Source of the DNA: Georgenia sp. TF02-10
GTDB lineage: Bacteria; Actinomycetota; Actinomycetes; Actinomycetales; Actinomycetaceae
Assembly: GCF_022759505.1 (NCBI RefSeq)
Contig: NZ_CP094289.1
Location: 310,001-374,000 of the forward strand
DNA length: 64,000 bases
Direction: 5' to 3'
Shown here: piece by piece, positions 33,499 to 42,556 of the stretch
How positions within the stretch are numbered: the first letter of the stretch is position 1
Layout of the letters: every line of letters begins with the position of its first letter
Translations under genes and position numbers: made by a program
Notes under the pieces: generated by a model
Seen by the model: only the letters and a program-made list of their open reading frames with translations
The model's database searches: none
What the model was told of the DNA's origin: nothing

Positions 33499-34284
33499 TC
33501 AGCCGGCGAGCACCGCCAGGACCACCGCCGCCGCCCGCTCGGCGGCCTGGTCCACCCCTAGGTGGAAGTCCTCCCCGGCCGCCGGGCCGCAGAGGTCGGA
33601 GATGCCCCGGACGGAGAGGAACGGCACGGCGTAGGAGCGCGCCACCTGGGCCAGCGCCGTCGTCTCCATGTCCGTGCTCAGCGCGTCGGGGAACCGGGAG
33701 CGGACGTCGGCCACCGTGGTGGCGGTGACGAAGGAGTCGCCGGAGACCATCCCGCCCACCCGCAGGGTGCCCGCCGGCGGCCGGGCGCGGCGGGCCGCGG
33801 CGAGCAGGGCGCCGGCGGCGGGGTAGTCCACCGGCATCCCGGGGACCTGGCCGAGCGCGTAGCCGAACGCGGTGGCGTCGGCGCTGGCGTAGGTGTACCG
33901 GTCCCCGACGACGACGTCGCCCACCTGCACCCCGGCCGCCAGGCCGCCCGCCGAGCCGGTGGACAGCAGCGCGGCCGGCCGGACCCGGCCGAGCGCGGCG
34001 GTGGCCGCGGCGGCCGCGTTGACCAGCCCGATGCCGCTGCGGACGAGGTAGAGGCGGACGCCGTCGACGGCGACCGGCCGGGCCCACGCCCCGCCGGCCT
34101 CGACCGCCGGGCCGATGGCCGTGCCCCGCCGGGTGTAGGGCGCCACCTCCTCGTCCATCGCCGCCACGACCACGGCGTCGACCACGGGCAGGTCCGCCGT
34201 CGGCAACTTCGCCGGCGCCACGTCCGGCACGGGAATCGGGCCCGCGCCGGGGACGGGACCCGCGCCGGGCGCCGCGGCTGTCAC
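33499..34284 (-). CDS. mtnN: 5'-methylthioadenosine/S-adenosylhomocysteine nucleosidase
   Basis: 261 residues of the PNP/UDP family: [53 protein letters not shown], the substrate-binding [11 protein letters not shown] and the catalytic Asp in VRGISDLCG. It removes adenine from S-adenosylhomocysteine and methylthioadenosine. The first 30 residues are Pro/Ala/Gly-rich and atypical; translation might begin later, but the GTG at 34284 overlaps the luxS stop (GTGA) in the usual coupled fashion. With LuxS it completes conversion of S-adenosylhomocysteine to homocysteine. Confidence 0.9.
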   Translation of the reverse strand: MTAAAPGAGPVPGAGPIPVPDVAPAKLPTADLPVVDAVVVAAMDEEVAPYTRRGTAIGPAVEAGGAWARPVAVDGVRLYLVRSGIGLVNAAAAATAALGRVRPAALLSTGSAGGLAAGVQVGDVVVGDRYTYASADATAFGYALGQVPGMPVDYPAAGALLAAARRARPPAGTLRVGGMVSGDSFVTATTVADVRSRFPDALSTDMETTALAQVARSYAVPFLSVRGISDLCGPAAGEDFHLGVDQAAERAAAVVLAVLAG

Positions 34285-34739
34285 GCGGTGACCTGGTCCC
34301 ACTCCGCGCGGCGGGCGAGCATCGCGCGGGCCGCCTCCTGCGCGCCGGTGAGAGTGTGGCTGGCGGCCCAGCCGCACTGCGTCTCATTCGCCGCCGGGAC
34401 CTCGGTGGCGGCGGCGACGTCGCGGAGCGTGGCCTCGACGAGGTCGAGCACCTCGGGGTAGGGGTGTTCGCCGGCGAGCAGGAGGTAGAAGCCGGTCTGG
34501 CAGCCCATAGGGGAGAAGTCCACGACGTCGGCGGAGTGGTTGCGCACGTGCTCGGCGAAGGTGTGCTCCAGGGAGTGCACCACCGGCATCTCGAGGTGCT
34601 CGGCGTTGGGCTGGCAGAAGCGCACGTCGTACTTGGTCAGCACGTCCCCGCCGGGCAGGTGCTTGGTGTCGGCCACCCGCACGTACGGGGCGCGGACGGT
34701 GGTGTGGTCCAGGTTGAAGCTCTCCACGTTCATCGGCAT
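34281..34739 (-). CDS. luxS: S-ribosylhomocysteine lyase LuxS
   Basis: 152 residues. Metal ligands are His55 and His59 in [13 protein letters not shown] and Cys122 in ANETQCGWA; the catalytic Cys80 is in [10 protein letters not shown], and Glu58 is the second general base. All are conserved. LuxS splits S-ribosylhomocysteine into homocysteine and DPD, the precursor of autoinducer-2. GGAGG lies 7 nt before the ATG at 34739. It leads the luxS-mtnN pair: its product is made from the product of MtnN, so both steps of the cycle are encoded together. Confidence 0.96.
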   Translation of the reverse strand: MPMNVESFNLDHTTVRAPYVRVADTKHLPGGDVLTKYDVRFCQPNAEHLEMPVVHSLEHTFAEHVRNHSADVVDFSPMGCQTGFYLLLAGEHPYPEVLDLVEATLRDVAAATEVPAANETQCGWAASHTLTGAQEAARAMLARRAEWDQVTA

Positions 34740-34936
34740 GACGGTTCCTCCGGGGGTTGTCCGGCGACCATCATCCCCCGTCCGGCGCGCGTCATCAGGG
34801 CACGCCACGGGCGCTGCCCGAGGGGTGGTCGGGCGCGAGCCTCCGGACGCCGCGTCCCAGGCGGCAGTGCCGGCCAGTGCGGGCCGGTGGCCGACCGGCG
34901 GGGGGCCGGTGGCGGACCGGCCCGCCGCCGACGGCG

Positions 34937-35308
34937 TCAGCGCTTGGCCCGCCTGGCGGGCTTGGCGTCCCAGTCCGTCAGCACGTACTCCACCGCCAGG
35001 CCGACCGTCATCGCCAGCCACAGCCCCCGGGCGCGGCGCTGCTTGGCCACCCCGGTCAGCACCGGCAGCAGCGCGAAGACCGGGGAGGACGCCAGGTCGA
35101 TGACCCGGTGCGTGCGGAACGGGATCACCGGCTTGACCGCCAGCGGCTGGACGGTCAGCGCGTTGACGGTGCCCTGGGTCGCGCCGAGCATGCCGAACAC
35201 CCGCCGTGCCCGCTTGCTCATGCGCAGCAGCCGGGGCGCGGCGAGCAGCGTCAGCGCCATCGCGTAGTCGGTCGCCCCGTGGCCCCCGGGGCTCAGTGGC
35301 TTCTCCAT
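34937..35308 (-). CDS. Small membrane protein, unrecognised
   Basis: 123 residues with about four hydrophobic segments ([66 protein letters not shown]) and basic ends. The start carries [11 protein letters not shown] and the middle [12 protein letters not shown], both seen in small proteins of unknown role in many bacteria. I do not recognise a function. It stands alone between luxS and the ABC exporter genes. Confidence 0.65.
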   Translation of the reverse strand: MEKPLSPGGHGATDYAMALTLLAAPRLLRMSKRARRVFGMLGATQGTVNALTVQPLAVKPVIPFRTHRVIDLASSPVFALLPVLTGVAKQRRARGLWLAMTVGLAVEYVLTDWDAKPARRAKR

Positions 35309-35599
35309 CCACCGAGGATAGGCAGCCCGGGGCCGGACCGCCCGGCGAGGAGGTGGTCTAGGTCACCTCCCGCGGGCCGGGGTGGCTGGGGGCCGAGAGC
35401 GACCGGCCGACGGCGATCGGTGGCGGGCCGCCGTCGAGCGCGCCTACGAGACCGGACTTGCCGGGCGGTGACGGCGGGTGGCCAAGGCATGACGGGTGGC
35501 GCCGTCGACCAGCAGTGCAGTTCCACGGCGGGGCGGGGGCGAGGCCATGGCACCGCCGGCCGACGGCGCCCGAGGCCCTCGGCCGACGGCGCCCGTTCC

Positions 35600-36400
35600 T
35601 CACGCCACGTCCCGCCGCGCCGTGCGCCACAGCCCGCCGGCGACCGGCAGCCCCACCCATACCAGGACGGCCGTGCCGAGCCGGGCCCAGTCGACCCCGC
35701 CGACCGTGCCCTCCAGCAGCGGGCCGGTGGCCCGGCCGAGGTCGAGCCAGTCGGCCGCCGGGTCCAGGGCCGGCACGAGGAGGGGCAGGACGGACCACAG
35801 GGTGGGGATGAGCAGGTAGGCCACGATGGCGACCGGGGTACTCAGCAGCAGCAGCCCGAACCCGACGCCCTGCGCGACGAGGATCAGGGTGGTCAGCGAC
35901 AGGCCCAGCAGGGCGGCGGTGTCCAGCGCCCAGGAGCCGGTGCCGCCCAGCCACAGCGCGCCGGCCGCGTTCGCCGCCGCGCCCACGACCAACGTCAGCC
36001 CGAGGACGAGCAGGCCGAGCAGCAGCGCCGCACCGAGCTTGGCGAGGTTGACCCGGGTGCGGCGCGGCTCGAGGGCGAAGGTGGTCAGCGCGGTGCGCTG
36101 GGACCACTCGCTGGTCGCGGCGAGGATGCCGATCACCGGCAGCAGGAGCATCAGGGGCAGCACGGCCGTGCTGGTCAGGTCCGTCCAGGTCAGCTCCGCC
36201 GGGGCGCCGGCGAGCAGCACCGTGGCGAGGAGGGCGGTGCCGAGCAGGACCATCGCCAGCAGCACGCCCCGGCCGGCGCGGGTGTCGACCTGCTTGCGCA
36301 GCTCCACGGCCAGCAGCCGGTGCCACGGGATGCCGGCCGGCGGCGCCGGGGCGGGCGGGACGTGGGCGGTGCCGGGGGCGGCGGGGGCGGTGGTGGTCAT
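35600..36400 (-). CDS. ABC-2-type exporter permease
   Basis: 266 residues with a Pro/Ala-rich start, then about six helices (GVLLAMVLLGTALLATVLLAG, TAVLPLMLLLPVIGILAATS, LGAALLLGLLVLGLTLVVGA and others) in the ABC-2 pattern; EWSQRTALTTFALEPRR after helix 2 is typical of such permeases. It should form an exporter with the ATPase encoded just upstream, whose stop overlaps this ATG (ATGA). The two-component system transcribed divergently next door may control it. Substrate unknown. Confidence 0.85.
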   Translation of the reverse strand: MTTTAPAAPGTAHVPPAPAPPAGIPWHRLLAVELRKQVDTRAGRGVLLAMVLLGTALLATVLLAGAPAELTWTDLTSTAVLPLMLLLPVIGILAATSEWSQRTALTTFALEPRRTRVNLAKLGAALLLGLLVLGLTLVVGAAANAAGALWLGGTGSWALDTAALLGLSLTTLILVAQGVGFGLLLLSTPVAIVAYLLIPTLWSVLPLLVPALDPAADWLDLGRATGPLLEGTVGGVDWARLGTAVLVWVGLPVAGGLWRTARRDVA

Positions 36401-37287
36401 CGGGTCTCCTCGCGGGCGGTCGGGGCGGTGGTGGTGAAGAAGAGGTCCTCCAGGGCGGTCCGGGCCGGCCGCAGCCCGGTCAGCACGACGGCGTGCGCGG
36501 CGGCCAGCCGGGCCACCTCCGCCGGGCCGGCGGAGGTGCGCAGGCCGCCGTCGGCGGCGGTGACGGTGTGCCCGGCGGCCGTCAGCGCGCGGGCCAGGCC
36601 GGCGTCGTCGAGGCTGCTCACCTCGGTGCCGCCGCCGGCGAGGAGCTCGCTCGCCGGCCCGGCCGCCCGCACCCGCCCGCCGCCGAGGACGAGCAGGTCG
36701 TCGGCGACGGCCTCGACCTCGCGCAGCAGGTGGGAGGACAGCAGGACGGTCCCGCCGGCGTCGGCGAACCCGCGCAGCAGCCGCCGCATCCACCGGGACC
36801 CGGCCGGGTCCAGCCCGTTGGCCGGCTCGTCCAGGACGAGGACCTCCGGCTCGCCGAGCAGGGCGTGGGCGATGCCGAGGCGCTGGCGCATGCCCAGGGA
36901 GTAGGTGCGCGTCCGGGCGCCGGCCTCGGCAGCAGTGAGGCCGACGGCGCCCAGCACCTCCTCGACCCGGCCCGGTCCCAGGCCCATCAGACGAGCGGAG
37001 AGCGTGAGCGCCTCCCGCCCGGTGCGGCCGGCGTGCTGGGCGCCGGCGTCGAGCAGGACGCCGACCCGCCGGCCGGGGTTGGCCAGCTCGCGGAACGGGC
37101 GGCCCAGCACGGTGGCGGTGCCGGCTGTGGGCCGGGTGAGGCCGCACAGCATCCGCAGGGTGGTGGACTTCCCGGCGCCGTTGGGTCCGAGGAAGGCGGT
37201 GACCCGGCCGGGGCGGGCGGTGAAGGAGACGTCGTCGACGACGGCGCGGCCGCCGTAGCGGCGGGTGAGGTGCTCGGTGGTGATCAT
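36397..37287 (-). CDS. ABC transporter ATP-binding protein (drug/antibiotic-exporter type)
   Basis: 296 residues: Walker A GPNGAGKST near residue 37, Q-loop region GVLLDAGAQHAGRTGREAL, signature YSLGMRQRLGIAHAL, Walker B VLVLDEPANGLDP and switch His in LSSHLLREVE. It belongs to the CcmA-like exporters (DrrA/BcrA type). A C-terminal domain of about 80 residues follows. I use the ATG at 37287; a GTG three codons earlier is possible, and neither has a good ribosome-binding site. Divergent from the histidine kinase gene across about 130 bases. Confidence 0.88.
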   Translation of the reverse strand: MITTEHLTRRYGGRAVVDDVSFTARPGRVTAFLGPNGAGKSTTLRMLCGLTRPTAGTATVLGRPFRELANPGRRVGVLLDAGAQHAGRTGREALTLSARLMGLGPGRVEEVLGAVGLTAAEAGARTRTYSLGMRQRLGIAHALLGEPEVLVLDEPANGLDPAGSRWMRRLLRGFADAGGTVLLSSHLLREVEAVADDLLVLGGGRVRAAGPASELLAGGGTEVSSLDDAGLARALTAAGHTVTAADGGLRTSAGPAEVARLAAAHAVVLTGLRPARTALEDLFFTTTAPTAREETR

Positions 37288-37418
37288 GGTGACCACGCTG
37301 CCGACGGCGGCCGGCCGGGACGTCCCCGTCCGGTCTCCGCCGCCTCCGACCTTGGTCGGACCCGGACCGGCCAGGTGGGGGACGGCCCGCCCCGGGGCCG
37401 GTGCCTACCCTGGTGGCC

Positions 37419-38777
37419 GTGCCGCTCCCGCCGTCCCCGCCCACGCTCTCCTGGTGGTCGAGCACCTGGCGGTACCTGGCGGCCGGTGGGGTGGGGCTGG
37501 TCCTCTTCTTCATCGTCGTCTACGACCTGACCACCGTCGAACCCGCCCCGAGCGACCCGGCCTGGGACCGGTGGGCGGCCCGCGCCGGGGGCCTGGTCGT
37601 GCTTGACCTGCTGGTCGGGACCGTCGGGCTCGTCGTGCTGCACTGGCGCCGGCGGTGGCCGCTGCTGGTCGCGCTCCTCCTCGGCGCCACCACCGCGGTG
37701 TCCGCCTCGGTGATCGGGCCGGCCGCACTGGCCACCGTGTCCCTGGCGACCCGCCGGCGGTGGCGGGAGGTCGCGCCGGTGGCCGCCGTCTGGGTCGCGG
37801 CCGCCGTCGGGTACGAGGCGCTCCTGCGGCCCAGTACCGGGACGGCCGAGAGCGGGACGCTGTGGTCGCTGCTGGCCGGCGTCCTCGCCGCCGCCGTCTG
37901 CGCCGTCTGCGTCGCGACCGGGGCCTACGTCGGCGCCCGGCGCGAGCTGCTGGCGAGCTGGCGGGAGCGGGCCGAGCGGGCCGAGCGTGAGCGGGAGCTC
38001 CAGGCGGACCGGGCCCGCGCGGCCGAGCGCACCCGCATCGCCCGGGAGATGCACGACGTCCTGGCGCACCGCATCTCCCTGGTCGCGATGCACGCCGGCG
38101 CGCTGGCCTACCGCGAGGACCTCGACCGGGCGGACGTCGCCCGCACCGCCGGCGTCATCGCCGACAACGCGCACCGCGCCCTCGGCGAGCTGCGGGAGGT
38201 GCTGGGCGTGCTGCGCACCGGGCCGGGCGAGGCGACCGAGCCGCCGCAGCCGACGGTGGCCGAGGTCCCCGCCCTGCTCGCCGACGCGGCCGACGCCGGG
38301 ACCGAGGTCCGCCTGGACCTCACCGGGCTGCCCGGAGGGACGCTCGACGCCGCCGCGTGCCTGCCGACGACGGCGTCGCGCACGGCCTTCCGGGTGGTGC
38401 AGGAGGCCCTGACCAACGCCCGCAAGCACGCCCCCGGAGCCCCGGTTGTGGTGCGGCTGGCCGGGCGGGCGGGGGACCGGCTGGAGGTGGCGGTGGCCAA
38501 CCCGGTCGGCGCGGCGGTGCCCGCCGGCGCCGCGGCCGGGGACGCTGATGGCTGGGCGGCTGCGGCCGGCCCGTCCGGGTCGACGTCGGTCCCCGCTCCA
38601 GGACCGGGAGCGGCAGCCGGACCGGGAGCGGCAGCCGGGCCGGGATCGGGCGCGCCGGGGGCCGGGATGGGCCTGACCGGTCTGGCCGAGCGGGCCGAGC
38701 TCGTCGGCGGCGGGCTGGCCCACGGGCTCGGCCCGGACGGCTTCACCGTGACGGCGTGGGTGCCGTGGCCGGCGTGA
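37419..38777 (+). CDS. Sensor histidine kinase (HisKA_3 type)
   Basis: 452 residues: four or five membrane helices (30-190), a coiled linker (RERAERAERERELQADRARA), the dimerisation/phosphoacceptor helix RTRIAREMHDVLAHRISLVA with the phosphorylated His, and an ATPase domain with N-box EALTNARKHAP and G-box GMGLTGLAERAELVGGG. Between these boxes lies a 45-residue Gly/Pro/Ala/Ser insert with GPGAAA repeats, unusual for the ATP lid. Start GTG 37419 lies 7 nt after TACCCT (leaderless type); GTG 37401 is the alternative. Stop overlaps the response-regulator start. Confidence 0.88.
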   Translation: MPLPPSPPTLSWWSSTWRYLAAGGVGLVLFFIVVYDLTTVEPAPSDPAWDRWAARAGGLVVLDLLVGTVGLVVLHWRRRWPLLVALLLGATTAVSASVIGPAALATVSLATRRRWREVAPVAAVWVAAAVGYEALLRPSTGTAESGTLWSLLAGVLAAAVCAVCVATGAYVGARRELLASWRERAERAERERELQADRARAAERTRIAREMHDVLAHRISLVAMHAGALAYREDLDRADVARTAGVIADNAHRALGELREVLGVLRTGPGEATEPPQPTVAEVPALLADAADAGTEVRLDLTGLPGGTLDAAACLPTTASRTAFRVVQEALTNARKHAPGAPVVVRLAGRAGDRLEVAVANPVGAAVPAGAAAGDADGWAAAAGPSGSTSVPAPGPGAAAGPGAAAGPGSGAPGAGMGLTGLAERAELVGGGLAHGLGPDGFTVTAWVPWPA

Positions 38778-39421
38778 CCCGGGTGGTGCTGGCCGACGAC
38801 GACGCCCTGGTCCGCGCCGGCCTGCGGATGATCCTCGGGGCGGACCCCACCATCGAGGTGTGCGCGGAGGCGGCCGACGGCGCGGAGGCGGTGGCCGCCG
38901 TCGGCCGGGAGCGGCCCGACGTCCTCCTGCTGGACATCCGGATGCCCCGGGTGGACGGCCTGGCGGCCCTGACCCGGCTGCGGGCCGCCGGCAGCCCGGT
39001 CCGGGTCCTGGTGCTGACCACCTTCGACGCCGACGACCTCGTCCTGGCCGCGCTGCGGCGCGGGGCGGACGGCTTCCTGCTCAAGGACACCCCGCCGCCG
39101 CGGCTGGTCGAGGCCGTGCACCGGGTGGCCGCCGGGCAGCCGATGCTCTCCCCGTCGGTGACCACCCAGCTGATCGCCGCGGCCACCGCGCCCCAGCACG
39201 ACGCCCGCCGGGCCGCGGCCCGGGAGCGGATGTCCCGGCTGACCGAGCGGGAGCGGGAGGTGGCGCTCGCCGTCGGGCGGGGGCTGTCCAACGCCGAGAT
39301 CGCCGGCGAGCTCTACCTGGGCCTGGCCACCGTCAAGACGCACGTCGGGCGGCTGTTCCACAAGCTCGGCGTGACCAACCGGGTGCAGATCGCCCTGGTC
39401 GTCCACGACGCCGAGGGCTGA
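38774..39421 (+). CDS. NarL/FixJ-family response regulator
   Basis: 215 residues. The receiver domain has VLADDDALVRAGLRMIL, the phosphoacceptor Asp in LLLDIRMPRVDGL, Thr in VLTTFD and Lys in FLLKDTPP. The C-terminal LuxR-type helix-turn-helix has LTEREREVALAVGRGLSNAE and LGLATVKTHVGRLFHKLGV. Start GTG 38774 overlaps the kinase stop (GTGA). Its targets are likely to include the divergent ABC exporter, as is usual for such neighbours. Confidence 0.92.
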   Translation: MTRVVLADDDALVRAGLRMILGADPTIEVCAEAADGAEAVAAVGRERPDVLLLDIRMPRVDGLAALTRLRAAGSPVRVLVLTTFDADDLVLAALRRGADGFLLKDTPPPRLVEAVHRVAAGQPMLSPSVTTQLIAAATAPQHDARRAAARERMSRLTEREREVALAVGRGLSNAEIAGELYLGLATVKTHVGRLFHKLGVTNRVQIALVVHDAEG

Positions 39422-39471
39422 CGGCCGCCGGGTGGGTCAGCGGGCACGTCGAACCGGCCCGGGCGGGCGGG

Positions 39472-40569
39472 TCAGCCGCCGTCGCCCGGCCGGGCGACCA
39501 GCCCCTCGCTGACCAGCCAGTCCATCGCGACGTCGACCGGCTCCTCGCCCTCGACGTCCACCCGGGCGTTGAGCTCGATGAGGAGCTCGTCGGTGAGCAG
39601 CGGGGTGATCTCCTCGAAGACCTCGGTGATCCGCGGGAAGTCCTCGACCAGCTCGGTGTCCAGGTACGGCGCGACGTTGTAGGACGGGAAGTACTTGGCG
39701 TCGTCCTCCAGCACGGTCAGGTCCAGGGCGAGGATGCGCCCGTCGGTGGTGAAGACCTCCCCGAAGTTGCAGGCGCCGTCGGCGACGGCGGCGTAGACCG
39801 CGCCGGTGTCCAGCACCCGGATCTGGTCGTTCGGCACGCCGTCGGGCGCGCCGAGCGGGACGCCGTAGTGCTCGAGCATCGGCTCCAGCCCGTCCTGGCG
39901 GGCGGTGAACTCGCTCTCCACGCAGAAGGTCCGCTCCTCCACCGGCAGGTCGGCGATCTGCGACATGCTGGTGATGCCGAGCTCGGCCGCGGCGTCCGGC
40001 CCCATCGCGAAGCCGTAGGTGTTGTTCATCGGTCCCGGCGGCAGCCAGGTCAGGCCCTCGGCGCGGTCGGCGTCCCGGACGGCCTCCCACTGCTGCTGCT
40101 GGTCGGGGATGCCGGTCTGGCCCAGGTACACCACCCACGCGGTGCCGGTGTACTCCCACTGCATGTCCGTGTCGCCGGCCAGCATGCCCTCCCGGGCGGC
40201 GACGGCACCCGGGATGTTGGTGGAGTCCACCACCTGGAACCCCGCCGCGCGCAGGGCGAGCACGGCGATCTTGCCCAGGACGAGCTGCTCGGTGAAGTTC
40301 TTCGACCCCACCGTGACGGTGACGTCCTCGGCGCCCTCGATCGGGGCGATGCCGGCGGGCTGGACGGCCGGGACGTAGCCGTTGGCCGGCTGCAGGCCGC
40401 AGCCGGCCAGGGCGAGGGCGGCGGCGGCCGCGGCGACGGCGGCCAGGGCGCGCCGACGGCGGCCGGGCCGGCGGGCGACCGGACGGCGCGTGGCATCGGG
40501 CGTGCGGGCGTCGGGCGCCTGGAGCGCCCCAGGCGTGCGGGCGTCGGGCGTGCGGCGGGTGTCGGTCAT
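39472..40569 (-). CDS. Osmoprotectant (glycine betaine/choline) ABC substrate-binding lipoprotein
   Basis: 365 residues. The unusually long N-terminus (about 45 residues) contains repeats of DARTP/PDA before a basic stretch and signal helix ending in the lipobox LALAGC. The mature part is OpuC-like: VTVGSKNFTEQLVLGKIAVL, MQWEYTGTAWVVYLG, NTYGFAMGP, CNFGEVFTTDGRILAL and PYLDTELVEDFP. It binds betaine, choline or carnitine. Its ATG overlaps the permease stop (ATGA). Last gene in the four-gene operon. Confidence 0.9.
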   Translation of the reverse strand: MTDTRRTPDARTPGALQAPDARTPDATRRPVARRPGRRRRALAAVAAAAAALALAGCGLQPANGYVPAVQPAGIAPIEGAEDVTVTVGSKNFTEQLVLGKIAVLALRAAGFQVVDSTNIPGAVAAREGMLAGDTDMQWEYTGTAWVVYLGQTGIPDQQQQWEAVRDADRAEGLTWLPPGPMNNTYGFAMGPDAAAELGITSMSQIADLPVEERTFCVESEFTARQDGLEPMLEHYGVPLGAPDGVPNDQIRVLDTGAVYAAVADGACNFGEVFTTDGRILALDLTVLEDDAKYFPSYNVAPYLDTELVEDFPRITEVFEEITPLLTDELLIELNARVDVEGEEPVDVAMDWLVSEGLVARPGDGG

Positions 40570-41354
40570 GACAGTCCTTGCGGGCGGGCGAGGTGCTCCA
40601 CGACGCGGCCCAGCCAGTCCACGAGCAGGGCGAGCAGGGCCACCAGCAGGGCGCCGGAGACGAGCAGCGAGGGCAGGTAGAGGTTGACGCCGGTGGTGAT
40701 GAGGATCCCCAGCCCGCCGCCGTCGACGAACACCGCGAGGGTGGCGGTGCCCACCAGCAGCACCAGGGCGGTGCGCACCCCGGCGAGGATCACCGGCACC
40801 GCGAGCGGGAGCTCGACCCGGAGCAGGACGGACAGGGCGGACATGCCCATCCCGCGGCCGGCCTCGACGAGCCGCCGGTCCACCCCGCGCAGCCCGACCA
40901 TGGTGTTGCGCAGCACCGGCAGCACCGCGTAGGCGACCAGCGCGACGACGGCGGTCCACGGCCCGAACCCGAGCCAGGTCGCCAGCAGCACGATGAGCCC
41001 GATGGCCGGCGCCGCCTGCCCCACGTTCGCCACCGCGATGACCGGCCCGGAGAACCGGCGCAGCGGGGCCCGGGTGAGCAGGATGCCGAGCGGGACGGCC
41101 AGCACGACGACGATCACGGCGGCGAGGAAGGTCAGCCACAGGTGCTCGGCGATGGCCGGGCCGAGCGAGCTCCAGGCCAGCGGCCGGCGGGCGACCTCGC
41201 TGAGGTCCGCGGTGGCCCACCAGACGAAGTAGCCGGCCAGGGCCGCGGCGACGAGCGCGGGCTGCAGCAGCAGGCCCCGCCAGGACCGGTCGCCGTCGCG
41301 GGCCTCGGCCTCCGCCTCCACGACGCCGGCCGGGCGGGCCGTCGCGGCACTCAC
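40566..41354 (-). CDS. Osmoprotectant ABC permease (OpuCB/OpuCD type)
   Basis: 262 residues with about six helices and the permease EAA loop EAGRGMGMSALSVLLRVELP, near-diagnostic for OpuC permeases together with GLIVLLATWLGFGPW and VLPVLRNTMVGLRGVD. GTG start overlaps the ATPase stop (GTGA). It pairs with the other permease of the operon (42549-43190) to form a heterodimeric channel. An extended N-terminal part before the first helix is Ala/Glu-rich. Confidence 0.9.
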   Translation of the reverse strand: MSAATARPAGVVEAEAEARDGDRSWRGLLLQPALVAAALAGYFVWWATADLSEVARRPLAWSSLGPAIAEHLWLTFLAAVIVVVLAVPLGILLTRAPLRRFSGPVIAVANVGQAAPAIGLIVLLATWLGFGPWTAVVALVAYAVLPVLRNTMVGLRGVDRRLVEAGRGMGMSALSVLLRVELPLAVPVILAGVRTALVLLVGTATLAVFVDGGGLGILITTGVNLYLPSLLVSGALLVALLALLVDWLGRVVEHLARPQGLS

Positions 41355-42556
41355 GCGCTGCCCGCCGTCGCGCCGGCCGGGGTCATGAAGCTCATCACGG
41401 TATCGACGGTGAGGTAGCCGAGGTAGGCGTCGCGCCGGCCGGTGACGATGACCCCGTTCTGGGAGGCGGTGAGCATGGTGTCCAGCGCCTCGTTCAGGGT
41501 GGCCCGGGGGGAGAGGGTGGGCAGATCCCGGTCGACGGCGGCCGGCACGGTCCCGGCGCGGTCCAGCTCGGCCACCGCGGGCCAGCGCAGCGGCCGGTCC
41601 CGCTCGTCCACGACGACCACGAAGTCCTCCCCGGCGGCCCGGGCCCGCTCCACCGCCGCCGCGGCCGGGCTGCCCGCCCGGGCGGTGACCCCGGCGGCCA
41701 GCGGCGCGTCGCCCACCCGGGTCAGGCTCAGCGTCTTCAGCGCGGCGCCCTGGCCGACGAAGTCGCTGACGAAGTCCTCGGCCGGGTGGGTCAGGATCTC
41801 CTCCGGGGTGCCGAGCTGGACGATCCGGGCGCCGACGTCGAGGACGGCGATCCGGTCGCCGAGCTTGACCGCCTCGTCGAAGTCGTGGGTGACGATGACG
41901 ATGGTCTTGCCGACCTCGTCCTGGATCCGCAGCAGCTCGTCCTGCAGCCGCTGGCGGGTGACCGGGTCGACGGCACCGAACGGCTCGTCCATGAGCAGCA
42001 CCGGCGGGTCGGCGGCCAGCGCCCGGGCCACGCCCACGCGCTGCTGCTGGCCGCCGGAGAGCTCGCGGGGGTAGCGGTCGCGGTAGGTGGCCGGGTCCAG
42101 GCCGACGAGGTCGAGCAGCTCGTCCACCCGGGCGGCGGCGCGGGCCTTGTCCCAGCGGAGCAGGCCGGGCACCAGGGCGACGTTGGCGGCGACAGTCATG
42201 TGCGGGAACAGCCCGCCGGCCTGGATGACGTACCCGATCCGGCGACGCAGCGCGTCCGGGTCCCGGGTGGTGACGTCCTCCCCGCCCATGACGATCCGGC
42301 CGCTGGAGGGCTCGATGAGCCGGTTGATCATCTTCAGGGTGGTGGTCTTCCCGCAGCCGGACGGGCCCACCAGCACGAGGATCTCCCCGGCCCGGATCTC
42401 CAGGTCGACGTGGTCCACGGCGGGCTGCGCCTGGCCGGGGTAGTGCTTGGTGACGCCCTGCAGCTCGATGGCGGCGCCGGCGGCGCCGGTGGCGCCGGGC
42501 GCTGTCCGCCCGGCGCCGGGCGTGGCGGTGGCGGCGGTGGCGGTGGTCTCAGGCAC
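41351..42556 (-). CDS. Osmoprotectant ABC ATPase with CBS domains
   Basis: 401 residues: Walker A GPSGCGKTT, Q-loop YVIQAGGLFPHMTV, signature LSGGQQQRVGVARAL, Walker B VLLMDEPFGAVDP and His in VTHDFDEA. After residue 260 there are two CBS-like segments (VVVDERDRPLRWPAV and NGVIVTGRRDAYLGYLTVD), which in OpuA/OpuC ATPases sense ionic strength or nucleotides. GTG start overlaps the stop of the first permease gene by 8 nt. The first 30 residues are Ala/Thr-rich and disordered-looking. Confidence 0.92.
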   Translation of the reverse strand: MPETTATAATATPGAGRTAPGATGAAGAAIELQGVTKHYPGQAQPAVDHVDLEIRAGEILVLVGPSGCGKTTTLKMINRLIEPSSGRIVMGGEDVTTRDPDALRRRIGYVIQAGGLFPHMTVAANVALVPGLLRWDKARAAARVDELLDLVGLDPATYRDRYPRELSGGQQQRVGVARALAADPPVLLMDEPFGAVDPVTRQRLQDELLRIQDEVGKTIVIVTHDFDEAVKLGDRIAVLDVGARIVQLGTPEEILTHPAEDFVSDFVGQGAALKTLSLTRVGDAPLAAGVTARAGSPAAAAVERARAAGEDFVVVVDERDRPLRWPAVAELDRAGTVPAAVDRDLPTLSPRATLNEALDTMLTASQNGVIVTGRRDAYLGYLTVDTVMSFMTPAGATAGSA

